Source: Nectonema munidae
Lineage: Eukaryota > Nematomorpha > Nectonematoida > Nectonematidae
DNA length: 64,000 nucleotides
Direction: 5' to 3'
NCBI GenBank assembly: GCA_030549495.1
Contig: JAUIRK010000005.1
Span: forward strand, 329,501 to 393,500
How positions within the stretch are numbered: the first letter of the stretch is position 1; each line of letters starts with the position of its first letter. This document shows, piece after piece, positions 9,921 through 18,756 of this stretch. The notes under the pieces were generated by a model. That model was not told the DNA's origin. It saw nothing but the letters and a program-made list of their open reading frames with translations, and did no database searches. The translations under genes and the position numbers were made by a program.

Positions 9921-10791
9921 TTATTTGCGATAGTAATTTTTTAAAACCCATTTTCTGCAATGAACTTTGAAATTTTGAATAATCCCTTGATCAAGGAGTG
10001 GTAAAGAGGAAGTATTGTTAGGCGGAAGATAGATTATTTTAATATTTTTTAGACTAAGAACATGAATATGACATGCCACAATATCCAAGAAAAGAAGTTT
10101 TGAAGTCAAAATTGAAAAGCCATTCTTGAAAAATATCTCTTGTCATCCATGTTTTTTTATGATAACGCCAAGTAACAGGTAGTTGCGTGTCCAAATTGAT
10201 ATTACAAAATGCATGAGGTTTAGAAGCTTTTCCTATTACAAGTGCTTTCTCAAAGTCACCAATCATGTTGCAAGCTAAAAGAACGGTTAATCAAGTTCGA
10301 TCTGGCAGAACACGATAAAAAAGACCTGTTTCATCGATGTTCCACATATTTTTTGCTTCATATCCATCACACAATTCAACTAACTTTTTTTCCAATTATT
10401 AATAGTAGTTTCATCAATACACGCTTTCTCACCGCAAATCTTTTTAAATTCAATGTTATGTCGCGTTCTGAATGGCATTAACCATCCATTAGAACGTTTA
10501 AATTCATCACGATTGAGTTCCATAACAAATTGTTCAGCCTTTTCTTGTAAAATTCGTCCTGAAATTGGAAGATTGAGTTTGCGCGCTTGTTTGAACCATT
10601 CAAAGTCACTCTATCAACATCATCATATGGAAAATTTTTCTTTTGAGAATAGATCCAACTTGCGTTCTGCCTATTTTGTAAATTTCTGCTAAATGGCGAT
10701 GGCTTTTACCTGAACTGTTTTTTATAAGATCTATTTTTTTGTTAAGTGTTAGGTCAACACGTGATTTTATTGCTTGTTGACATGAAAACAA
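9921..10791 (-). pseudogene. Tigger/pogo transposase relic (CENP-B/jerky-like DDE)
   Basis: Going down the minus strand, 10791-10640 encodes a CENP-B-type N-terminal helix-turn-helix (LTLNKKIDLIKNSSGKSH then LAEIYKIGRTQVGSILK). The catalytic core follows in shifting frames. The first acidic motif is WNIDETGLFYRVLPDRT (about 10330). A middle part reads KTWMTRDIFQEWLFNFD (about 10130). The second Asp lies in KLLFLDIVACHIH (about 10090), and the third in LPPNNTSSLPLLDQGI (about 9990). All three catalytic Asp positions survive, although the Asn usual after the second Asp is Ile. At least two frameshifts (near 10610 and between 10110 and 10060) and stops near 10397 and 10290 make it dead. The product would cut and paste the surrounding TA-flanked element. 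Confidence 0.85.
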
Positions 10792-11156
10792 ACTTCAAGA
10801 TGTATGTTATTAGTATTCTAAATAAGAAAAAAAATTATTAAAAATTTTTTTTTATCGAAATTATATAAAAAGTGTTTACAGCATAACAAAATATAATAGA
10901 ACTTTAAAAAAATTTTAATAAAGGATTCATTCAAAAAAGCGTATGTTAAAATTTTCAATAATTGTAAAGCAAAATGTGATGAGAATTGATTTTACATATT
11001 ACATAAAGATATTTTAAAATTGCCTAAAATTTTTGTAATCAATTAACAATATTGTAAAAAAATTCTGAAAAACAAGTGTTTGATAATCTTTAAGGTCAAA
11101 AAGTAGAACTTTTATTCAAAAATAGAAAAAAAAACAGAAAAATATAATCTACACAT

Positions 11157-11171
11157 AACAGTGTTATATCT
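11157..11171. repeat. 15-bp target-site duplication, left copy
   Basis: AACAGTGTTATATCT, identical to 12268-12282. The pair flanks the truncated LINE exactly and marks the insertion site within the Tigger. Confidence 0.92.
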
Positions 11172-12267
11172 TCTTCTTCTTCTTCTTCATCTACACCTTA
11201 TCCCCTAGTTGGGGGTCGGTGGCTTTGATCCTTTCTCCACAATTTTCTGGAGTGCATCTTTTTCATCTAGCCCAAGCTCCTGGAGTTTTTCTTTTAGCCC
11301 ATCTTTCCATCTTTTTCGCTGTCTTCCTCTGCTTCTTTTGCCATCCACTCCTTTTTCCATCACTTGACGTACTGGATCCTCTTCTTTTTTCCTTAAAATA
11401 TGTCCGTACCATCGCAACTTACTTCGCTCTGTTACCGCCAACACGCTTACCTCAACTCCTGTCCTTCTTCTAATTACTTCATTTCTTATTTTGTCTTTCA
11501 GAGTTTTTCCCAGCATCATTCTCAGCATCTTCATTTCTGTGGTCAACAATCTCTTCTCTTCTTTCTTTTTGAGACTCCAGCATTCACACCCATAGGACAT
11601 TACAGGTCTAACCATTGTGGTATAAATTTTTGCTTTTAACTTCATCGGCATTGCTTTATCACATAGTACGGTTTTCACTTCTTTCCATTTCAACCAGCTC
11701 GCATTTATTCTTGATTGTATATCCCTTTCATAGCTTCCATTACACATAACTTGCGCTCCCAAATATTTAAAATAATTCACCTGCTTCAGTTTGTTTCCAT
11801 GTCTATCTTCCACATTCACTTTGATATCCTCATTCTTGCTACACATCATTCTTTCTGTTTTTCTAGCATTCATCTTTAATCCAAACTTTTCTAAACTTTC
11901 TTGCCATTTTATCAGTCTCTTCTGTAGCTCCGCTTCGCTATCCGCTAATATTGCCAAGTCATCTGCGAATAAAATTTGCCATAGTTCTTCTTTCCTTAAA
12001 TGCTTTGAAAGCTCGTCGATAACCAGCGCAAACAATAATGGACTTAATGCTGAACCTTGATGTAAACCTGCTTTTACTTCAAATTTCCTTGACAATCCTT
12101 CGGTCGTTTTGATGCCTGTCTTTGAGTAATTCTTGACTAATTTTTCTGATACTCCCTTTCTACGCAAACACCAAAAAACTACTTTTCTGGGAACAGTATC
12201 ATAAGCTTTTTCTAAATCTACAAAACCACAAAAAACTGATTGATTGCCTTCAATCTGATGATCCTTC
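11172..12267 (-). mobile_element. 5'-truncated LINE (RTE-like)
   Basis: A 1,096-bp insertion bounded by a perfect 15-bp target-site duplication. Its 3' end, on the minus strand, is a short (GAA)n tail at 11172-11190, a microsatellite tail as in RTE-type elements, not poly(A). Its 5' end falls inside the reverse transcriptase, as usual when reverse transcription stops early. The perfect duplication and uninterrupted frame point to a fairly recent insertion compared with its Tigger host. Confidence 0.88.
11205..12267 (-). CDS. LINE reverse transcriptase, C-terminal ~353 codons
   Basis: Open from the insertion boundary to a TAG just before the tail. It contains RT motif A (FVDLEKAYDTV, about residues 16-26), motif B (GLHQGSALSPLLF, 69-81) and motif C with the catalytic pair in FADDLAILAD (101-110). 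The thumb/connector part includes MSYGCECWSLKKKEEKRL. A C-terminal Arg-rich domain reads LRWYGHILRKKEEDPV and RGRQRKRWKDGLKEKL, common in RTE-related and planarian/arthropod LINEs. The endonuclease and the RT fingers are missing, lost with the 5' truncation. The element cannot move itself, but the frame has not yet decayed. There is no native start codon; the first codons abut the target-site duplication. Clade assignment within RTE-like elements is tentative. Confidence 0.85.
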
Positions 12268-12282
12268 AACAGTGTTATATCT
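12268..12282. repeat. 15-bp target-site duplication, right copy
   Basis: AACAGTGTTATATCT, identical to 11157-11171. Confidence 0.92.
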
Positions 12283-12815
12283 GAGGAAGATCAAAGTGCC
12301 AAAAGTTTATATTTGTCTTTTTTCAATTTTTGAATAAAAGTTATGGGATTTGCTTTTAAAAATTTCCTATTTTTTATTCAATGTGTTCTCAGCGACATTT
12401 TATTTATAATAAATAATCTTTATTTGAAAAACAGCATAAATATCTCATCATCAAACTTTTCAAGTTTAGTTAAACGAAATTACAGAGAATAAATGAGTTT
12501 AAAACAGTTCATCTAATGTAGATAAAATATCAAATATAAGAACAAAGAATTATCAAAAATAAACTAAAAATAAAAAAACAAATTTTATTCCAAATTTAAA
12601 ATGATGACATTTTTTATTGAATGGAATCACAATTAAAATATTGCGGCAGATATTTAAGAGCTATTTTTCTATTTTAGACTATGGAAATGTGAGCGTCGTG
12701 TGAAAGAGATGACCGTAATTGGGAAGTGAAAATCCTATATCGTAGAGTTAAATTTCTTTAGACTGTATAAAACTGACGGTATTTTAAAGAGGTGTCCGTT
12801 ATTATGGATTTACTA

Positions 12816-13879
12816 ATTCTGATAATAATTGCATTCATTATATCTTCTATTTTAAAAAGGCTTCCTAAATTTGCAAAATTTCTTTATTATATTTTTAGTT
12901 TTTGGCGCGGTCCTCTCTAGTACACTGTTGGTTCAGAAATTGGTGACATAAATTAATAAATTTCAAGGAGGACGTTTCATTACTTTTCAATGCCTCAAGT
13001 CTCTTCTTTATTTTTTGATCTTAATTTTTTTTTTAATAATTTTCAATCTTCACATTTACATTATTTAAAATAATATTGAAATTAAATCAGAAAGATTTTT
13101 TTCACAAACTAAATTCTATACTGATTCGGATTACAGACTTAATAGGAACTGAAAAAAAATTTAAGATTTGAGACTCATCAAGCATTTTTGAAATTTAGTA
13201 CTAAAAAAATCATGAACCAAGCCTTGTTGGTGTTGATGCCAAAAAATGTTCATATTTCACAACCATCTGTTTGGAGTGGAAGTTGAAGTTTTACTTTTCG
13301 ATACGCCCACCTGAAAAAAGTTCAAGATAAGTTTTTTCAAGAGATTGATGACAACCTACCTACTTTAATTTTTTTTTGAATACTGACAAGAATACACCGA
13401 AATGACTTAGAAGAATCTGACTCTTTATATATAAATCAAGGAAGACATTGCATTTAGTTATCAACAATAATAGATTTATTAATCCATGCAATACTCATCA
13501 AAGTCGCTTGTTAAACACATAGAGTATGTATTAATACGAGCGCACTTATATTCTTGTTTCATCATTTTCTCGTTCCTCACATGAAGGATTTAAAAAAGTT
13601 GTCACACATTTTATGGCATCATTTCCATGATATCAAAGTAGAGCTATCAAAGACAAGCTGAATACTTGTACACTCTCATGTATTGTGTGTTGAATCTTCT
13701 TCTCTTTGAAGTGGCTCTCTCAGCCCCATTATTTCCACCTAAGAATTCCATTTTCTCGCAACTTCTTATACTGTTTGAACAACTTATACAGGTCTAACAA
13801 CCCCAAACAGGATGGCTTCACGACTCAAAAAGTAACCGGATTGAAACGGTTAAATGTTGAAATACATGAATGCTGTTAG
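12816..13879. other. AT-rich stretch, nothing recognised
   Basis: About 1 kb without a recognisable frame or repeat end. Confidence 0.45.
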
Positions 13880-14659
13880 CAGAGCCCAGCGGAGAATGAA
13901 TTTTTAACTCGGATCGGGGATCGCTTCAGGGAGATGCTCTCCCCGCGAGCAACAAATTTCTCAATGATGAAATATAAAAGTATTTCATGAAACAAAAAGA
14001 TGAAATAAACTTTTTTATTTGAGCAAATTTTTAAATGATTCATTATTTTGCCCAACAAAAATGAACTCTTCCACTTTTTCTGGATTCAAGCTACTTCGTT
14101 CACTGTTTACAATATTTGAAGCGGAACCGAACAATCTTTCTGATTGAGAGTTGCTTGTCGGTATTATTTTATTAGGATATAATTCTGAAATTATATATTT
14201 CGATAGTATTTTGTCATTTTTAAAAAACCTATTTGGAAAGCCTTATAAGACTAATATAAGAATAATAATTAGAAAAATTAGATCAGAGGAAAAGGATAGA
14301 GCCATTTTGAAGAGAGAAGAATCAGGAAAAGAAAAAGAAGCTGAAACGAGGCGCCATTTTTTTCGAAGACGCACTGAATAGTGAAAAAATAGCGATTTCC
14401 ATAGAAAAGTATAGGGACGCATCGATTAGTGAGACCATATGATACGAAATAAATTTCAATTTCATAGGTGATTTGGTGCACCCAAAACCCAAAACTTTTT
14501 TTCAGTATTATTTCATATTATTGAGGTCATGTTGAAGAGTAAATAATGTATATATTTACAGAATATGAAGGATCAGATTTTCGAGCAATTCAAAGACAAA
14601 GGAGTTAAAACCTTCTCCGCAGGGAACAGGGAAGATCGGAGTGGAAGCTGAGCTCTGAG
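13880..14659 (-). mobile_element. internally deleted hAT element (~0.78 kb)
   Basis: The left end CAGAGCCCAGC and right end GCTGAGCTCTG form inverted repeats with one mismatch. Flanking 8-mers GCTGTTAG (13872-13879) and GCTCTTAG (14660-14667) differ by one base and fit the 8-bp hAT target duplication if the right end carries two extra bases. Inside is only the last part of a minus-strand hAT transposase. It is therefore a deletion derivative that would need help from a full element. Confidence 0.65.
14015..14246 (-). pseudogene. hAT transposase C-terminal dimerisation domain
   Basis: An uninterrupted minus-strand frame of about 75 codons ends at TAA 14015-14017. It reads IISELYPNKIIPTSNSQSE, then RLFGSASNIVNSERSSLNPE, then KVEEFIFVGQN. 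This fits the hAT C-terminal signature 'P.S...SERLFS.A..I....R..L.PE.VE.L.F...N'. It differs clearly from the dimerisation domain at 2187-2431, so at least two hAT lineages are present. No N-terminal part is found next to it. It lies in a short element with matching inverted ends (13880-14659). Confidence 0.85.
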
Positions 14660-15500
14660 GCTCTTAGAGATTGCATCAAATTTAGAAGATGTTAGGCAAA
14701 TGAAAACTAAGCAGAAAATTTAAATAAGTATTTTAAAACGAAAAATGCCCGCTTTATTTCAATTAAAATGAGTTGAAGGAATTAAAATTTATTATTTATT
14801 AAAATTTGAATTTGTATCCAACCGACTTTTTTCTTATTGGCTTCTTTGGCCGTTTAACTTGATCACAAGTTGCCTGGATAACGAAAAATAGAACTAATAA
14901 TAGGAAAAAATGCAATAAAGAGAAAACACGAATGCTAGTGTATATAATATGAAAAATTGGGTAGAGAATCATAAGCAAAAGTTTGAATGAATGAAAATAT
15001 AGAAAAAAAAACAAAAAAAGTATTTAAAAAAAAAACAATCGAAGCAAAGGAGTAGAAAACTGAAATTGTGCCAAATCGCTAAAAATCTGGTCTACGTAAT
15101 ATCCAAAATCCGGTATAGAAAGGATCTGGTGTATAAATTTTTCTTATCAATTCTTCAGAATAAAAAACAGGTTTATACACGTTTGATTGGATATATCTTT
15201 CAAAACCTAAAAAGGTTACACAGGAGACAACCAATGACAATTTTTAGTCACCACCATGACCCTTTTTATAACAGTAAAACTTGTATAATGGGTACAGGCT
15301 TGGGGCGCAGATTAATGGCCTTATTCGAGCAATCTTTAATGAAGAAATGAAAGTATAAAAAAATTTGATACTTCAAATTAAAATGTTAACCATAATAAAG
15401 CGTCCTTATTTTGAACATGTTGGGAATAAGGAGGTGTCCGCAGGAAGAAGACTAACTGTATTTATGCTTGTTAGTTGATTGATATATATATATATACATA
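14660..15500. other. AT-rich stretch, nothing recognised
   Basis: An open frame at 15066-15350 (94 codons, plus) has no resemblance to a known family and a basic, hydrophobic AT-driven composition. I regard it as chance. A (TA)n run lies at 15481-15500, next to the following element. Confidence 0.45.
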
Positions 15501-16068
15501 TGTTACACCGCGTTTGTGAAATTGCCAATTTCAGGAAGTCAGCAAGGGATTTGTGCACTTCGTGAAATGGACAAAATGTTTGCCTACTTCATGAAATGCA
15601 CAACTTCATAGAAGAATGAAAATATTTTTATGAAACGCAAACAAAATTATTATATTGAACATATGTTTGACAATTTCATTGAGTTGTGATACGAGTTGGT
15701 CGTCTCCCCTTTAAAAACTATTTTAACAAATGACATAAAAAAGTTTGTAATTTTTTTTTATTTTTAAAAAAACTACATCTTTTAAAACTTACTAATTGAA
15801 AAATCACCTAATTATTTTCTTAATTACCTGGCCAAATAACCCATTTTGGGTTATTGTTTCGTTTTCCCCAGTGGGGTAATCGTTCCATATTTTTAGAGTA
15901 GTAGATTTTCTGTGTGAGAAGAGGGGCTATATATAGGAAGAGGAACACTATCAAAAAATTTTTTCAAAGCAGTCTAACTGTCGGCAATTATAATGAAATA
16001 TTTAAATGAGTTGTTTGTTCTATTTATTAATTTTATTACAATTGCTTCATAGTAACTTAGAGAAACTA

Positions 16069-16158
16069 TGGAACATAAGTAATTTCATCTTCGTCTGTTT
16101 TATTCAATGACTTTGAATATAAATCGTCTGCGTTTTTTTAGATATCGTCTGATTTCTA
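16069..16158. mobile_element. TTAA MITE fragment (copy E, core only)
   Basis: GGAACATAAGTAATTTCATC leads into boxes TCGTCTGT, TCGTCTGC and TCGTCTGA with exactly 25 and 13 bp between them. It matches the copy D subfamily. Both CCC/GGG ends are missing. Confidence 0.75.
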
Positions 16159-16289
16159 TGGTATCTAGTGCAGTCAGTGAGATTTTAACTGAAGAAACTG
16201 GGGAGAATGGCAAACGGTTTGTTTTGATATGTGGATATATACAATTATTACTATCATTGTAGTCTTTTCATTCATATTGTATTTACTTG

Positions 16290-16788
16290 AAGTTTGATGA
16301 AAGCACGAATGTTAAGTCCTGTGGCACTTTGATTGGGTTCATTAGATAAGTCCACGAAACAAATTTCAAGGAGGAAATGTGACTATGTGATGAATTGCTA
16401 TCAGTAACAACTACAAAAAATATGGATTATCCTAAATACATTAGATGGGTTCTTGAGAAAGGAAGGTTTCGATTGGAGCACATTTTCCCAGGTATTAGTT
16501 GCTGTCGCCACAAGCATGATTCCATGGCTTGTTCAAAGAAAAAAACGAAGAGGTTGAGGTTGTGCACTGTGATTTTCATCGTTATACCGTGGCTTCACGC
16601 AGCAACTCCGAGTCGATCAAGGTTGCTTTGTGTCACATGATCAAGATGGTTAACTTTGTCGAATCAAATAGTTTGAACAGTGGCATATTCAAAATCGGTG
16701 TGAAGAAATGGAAGCTGATTATGAAAACTTACTATACCATATAGAAGTTCACTGGCCGCCACATAGGAAAATCCTTGTTCGTGTAGCT
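16290..16788 (+). pseudogene. ZBED5/SCAND3-like hAT transposase relic, central part
   Basis: Plus-strand frames match the middle of ZBED5/SCAND3-type transposases in order. FDESTNVKSCGTLIGFIR and VHETNFKEEM correspond to the family's 'LDEST....Q L..F.RY...' block. Next come EEVEVVHCDFHR and IKVALCHMIKMVNFVESNSL, the family's 'IHC..HR..L..K' and 'V....IK.VN.IK...LN' blocks. Last is CEEMEADYENLLYHIEVHW, the 'E.L.YHTEVRWLS' block. The family's usual TDGA motif is degraded around 16500. Stops occur after GFIR and EEM, and there is a shift near 16690. The reading is cut at 16788, where another hAT inserted, so this relic predates that event. No C-terminal dimerisation domain is recognised beyond the insertion. 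Confidence 0.78.
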
Positions 16789-17099
16789 CAAAGGTCGGCA
16801 AAGTGCCCGATAACAGATCTTTAGGGGTCGATAAGATAGAAAAACTTACCAAATTGTGCTATGCTTTTTTAACTTTATAGTAGCAATAAATCTCCTTTTT
16901 CTTTTATAACATAGCTATTTTATAACATATTATAGATATTGATCGTTTACTTATAATAGAAAGGTTCAGGAAGAAAAATAGTAAACGCTGAAAATACTTA
17001 TTTAATTTTTTTTCAAACACATAGTTTAGTAGAATTATTATTACATATGCGAAAAATAATTACTGAAACACATTGTTTATTAATCTTGTAACTACATGT

Positions 17100-17451
17100 A
17101 AGAAAAATGGTAACGAACCTCATTTTAATGCAAATTTGGACTTGGTGTTTAGTTACCAGTGTGTCAATATTTGGTGAAATCCTGGAGGCGGCTACTCTTA
17201 GGTAATTTTCAAGGTGATTGTCCATCACCCTTGATCTTGTTTTTATTTTGCATATTTCATTTTCGTAAACTACTGCTCATATTTATAAGTACTCCGGAAT
17301 GGTGACATTTTTTTCTTACAAAATCTGTGATCCTGTGGAAAGCTTCTTTAGGTAGAATTTTATAAAACTCCAGTAACGAATAATCTCTTATTTTTCGTCT
17401 CAAATCTTCATTTCCTTTAAGTTCAACCAATTCCAGCTGGAGCTTCCTCAA
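17100..17451 (-). pseudogene. ZBED5/SCAND3-like hAT transposase relic, C-terminal part
   Basis: The first segment (17451-17260) reads ELVELKGNEDLRRKIRD then LLEFYKILPKEAFHRITDF. This matches the family's 'EL.....D..LK.KF....L.EFW..LP.E.FP.L...A' region. The second (17228-17130) reads NHLENYLRVAASRISPN and IDTLVTKHQVQI, matching its final 'L.N.LR.A.S...P.I..L...KQ.Q.SH' end. The stretch between them that should hold the 'STY.CE..FS.MK' motif is scrambled. It is on the opposite strand to the relic at 16290-16788, so the two are separate copies, not halves of one gene. At least one frame change separates the segments. Confidence 0.75.
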
Positions 17452-17534
17452 AATTCATATCAAATGGTGAAGAGAAAACTCACTTTTAATTTTTTATAAA
17501 AATATTTTTATTAATTTAAATTCTCTTTAATTAT

Positions 17535-17632
17535 ACCGGTACGGACTTAAAGTTTTTCAAAGGTCTAGGAGAGCCGGGTGAAAAGCCTTCGTGGGCCGGA
17601 TTTGGCCCGCGGGTCGTAGGTTGCCCATGCAT
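17535..17632 (-). mobile_element. hAT terminus with GGCCCGCGGG motif
   Basis: On the minus strand it reads CATGGGCAACCTACGACCCG followed by CGGGCCAAATCCGGCCC. This closely resembles the widespread hAT end 'CAGGGGTGGGCAACCTACGGCCCGCGGGCC'. It is GC-rich against its surroundings. It may be the 5' end of the element whose C-terminal coding part lies at 17100-17451. Confidence 0.65.
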
Positions 17633-17792
17633 GGTGTAGGATATATGAAACATTTTTGGTTTGTATTTTTTCTCTTAAATTGTTGGACATTGATTAATGT
17701 TTTTATGAAACATTTCTATGTGGGTTGGGGGTCGATGTTAAGACAAATGTTCTACGAAGGGGTCGACGGGTAAAAAAGGTTGCCGATTCCTG

Positions 17793-18455
17793 GTAGCTGA
17801 ATCCCGTGAATTACTTCATATATTTCTGCAAGAGAATACAGGGAAGTTAAAACTTCAAGGAAGACAGAACAAGTCACTAGAACTTCGGGTAAACATGACT
17901 TCGTTTTGTGTGAAAATGCAATATGGATGAGATGTGTTGGAAGGGGAGTGTTGCATAATTCATTACTTTGGATAGCATTCTTGATACGCTGAATTCTGAA
18001 GTTATTATCACGTGAAGACAGACATTAGAGATGGATGACCTGACCGGCCTCTTGTAAAGAATGCTGAAGTATCTTCAAGATTTCGATGATCCCAACAGTG
18101 AATGAATAAGAAATCCGTTTGTTGTGAGTGAAGATATCATTCATGATGAGAAATGCCCAGCAAAAGAAGAATCTATCACTCAAGACAAATAATGCATGGA
18201 AACTAATGTTTGGGTCCAAATGTGAGTATGAAGACCAAAAACGTAGCAGACTCAACATTTCATCTGACGCACAATTAGCCTATTCAATGACGAAATCAGT
18301 ATAGAAGAAAATGCACAGTTAATGTAAGCCTCACACTCAAAGAGCAGAGCAAGCATAAAAGAAAAAAAGATATGATAGTGCTATAATTTACGAGATTGCA
18401 TTTGCGAAGAACTAAAGGTTGCGAACGAAGACGAACTTTGCTTTGCGAGAACTAA
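17793..18455. other. right interior of the 15501-18756 element, no product assigned
   Basis: Base composition is more coding-like than the flanks. Plus-strand pieces such as NPFVVSEDIIHDEKCPAKEE look protein-like, but stops are frequent and no family could be named. Confidence 0.3.
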
Positions 18456-18459
18456 AATG

Positions 18460-18605
18460 GGTTAACTAATATGTGCTTAACTAACAAACTGGTTATCTAG
18501 TTAATTGAACTTCTAACCTAAATGCTTAATTGGTTAGTTAGTTCATATTAGACATAGTAAATTAAGCACGTGGTTAGTGGGCCAGTTAGGTAGTCAGACA
18601 GTTAA
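18460..18605. repeat. degenerate GGTTAGTTA-type repeat
   Basis: Words such as GGTTAACTA, CTTAACTAAC, GGTTAGTTAG, GGTTAGTGGG and CAGTTAGGTAG recur on both strands over about 145 bp. It is too irregular for telomeric TTAGG DNA; more likely an old simple repeat. Confidence 0.5.
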
Positions 18606-18756
18606 ATTATTTAGTTTGAAAGAATTGTTTTAATTGTACTGCATGTTCAACTAATTCAAGGTATATAAGTTTTAAGATGAGCATTTCATGAAATCGACAA
18701 AAAAGATGTTGCCCACTTCGCGAAATACGAAATTTCACAAACGGAGTAGTGCAACA

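Larger units (their letters stand above)
9232..12813 (-). mobile_element. Tigger/pogo-type DNA transposon, decayed, with nested insertions
   Basis: The left end is TA|CAGTCAAACCTCTTTAAGACG and continues with the typical ACCGTATTAAAGAGGTGTAA subterminal block. The right end mirrors this as GACGGTATTTTAAAGAGGTG and then TATGGATTTAC|TA, so TA target sites flank both sides (9230-9231, 12814-12815). A minus-strand Tigger transposase relic fills the middle. After subtracting the LINE with one target copy (about 1.11 kb) and the MITE (about 0.13 kb), roughly 2.3-2.5 kb remains, the usual size of such elements. The right terminus is more diverged than the left. Confidence 0.82.
16789..17792 (-). mobile_element. 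hAT element inserted in the ZBED-type relic
   Basis: The left end CAAAGGTCGGCAA and right end (inverted) CAGGAATCGGCAA are inverted repeats of hAT type. The hexamer GTAGCT flanks both sides (16783-16788, 17793-17798), within a weaker 8-bp match. The right inner part continues CCTTTTTTACCCGTCGACCC on the minus strand and the left one has GGGGTCGAT, so the similarity extends inward. It holds a minus-strand ZBED-like C-terminal transposase piece and a second hAT-type end (17535-17632). Confidence 0.65.
15501..18756 (+). mobile_element. 3.26-kb element with TGTT...AACA inverted repeats, superfamily uncertain
   Basis: The left end TGTTACACCGCGTTTGTGAA and right end (inverted) TGTTGCACTACTCCGTTTGTG can be aligned over roughly 100 bp. 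Both contain GTGAAATT, then a TTTC..GAAGT block, then TTCATGAAATGC. These subterminal blocks are near-palindromic (ACTTCGTGAAAT / ATTTCGCGAAGT). Both ends abut TA-rich DNA, so the target site may be TA, but the left flank is a (TA)n run and this cannot be decided. The interior holds a ZBED-type transposase relic, a hAT insertion and a MITE fragment. The ends are unlike normal hAT ends (CAG/TAG...), so the transposase inside may be only a passenger. Confidence 0.6.

Noticed and set aside
14151-14381. Lys/Glu-rich plus-strand frame of 76 codons
   Set aside because: Antisense to the clear hAT dimerisation domain; charged composition follows from AT/purine bias.
18025-18258. 77-codon minus-strand hydrophobic frame
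   Set aside because: The opposite strand looks more protein-like and lies inside a transposon; no family match for either.
18460-18605. Interstitial telomeric repeat (TTAGG)n
   Set aside because: The words GTTAGTTA are irregular and on both strands; no run of exact TTAGG units.
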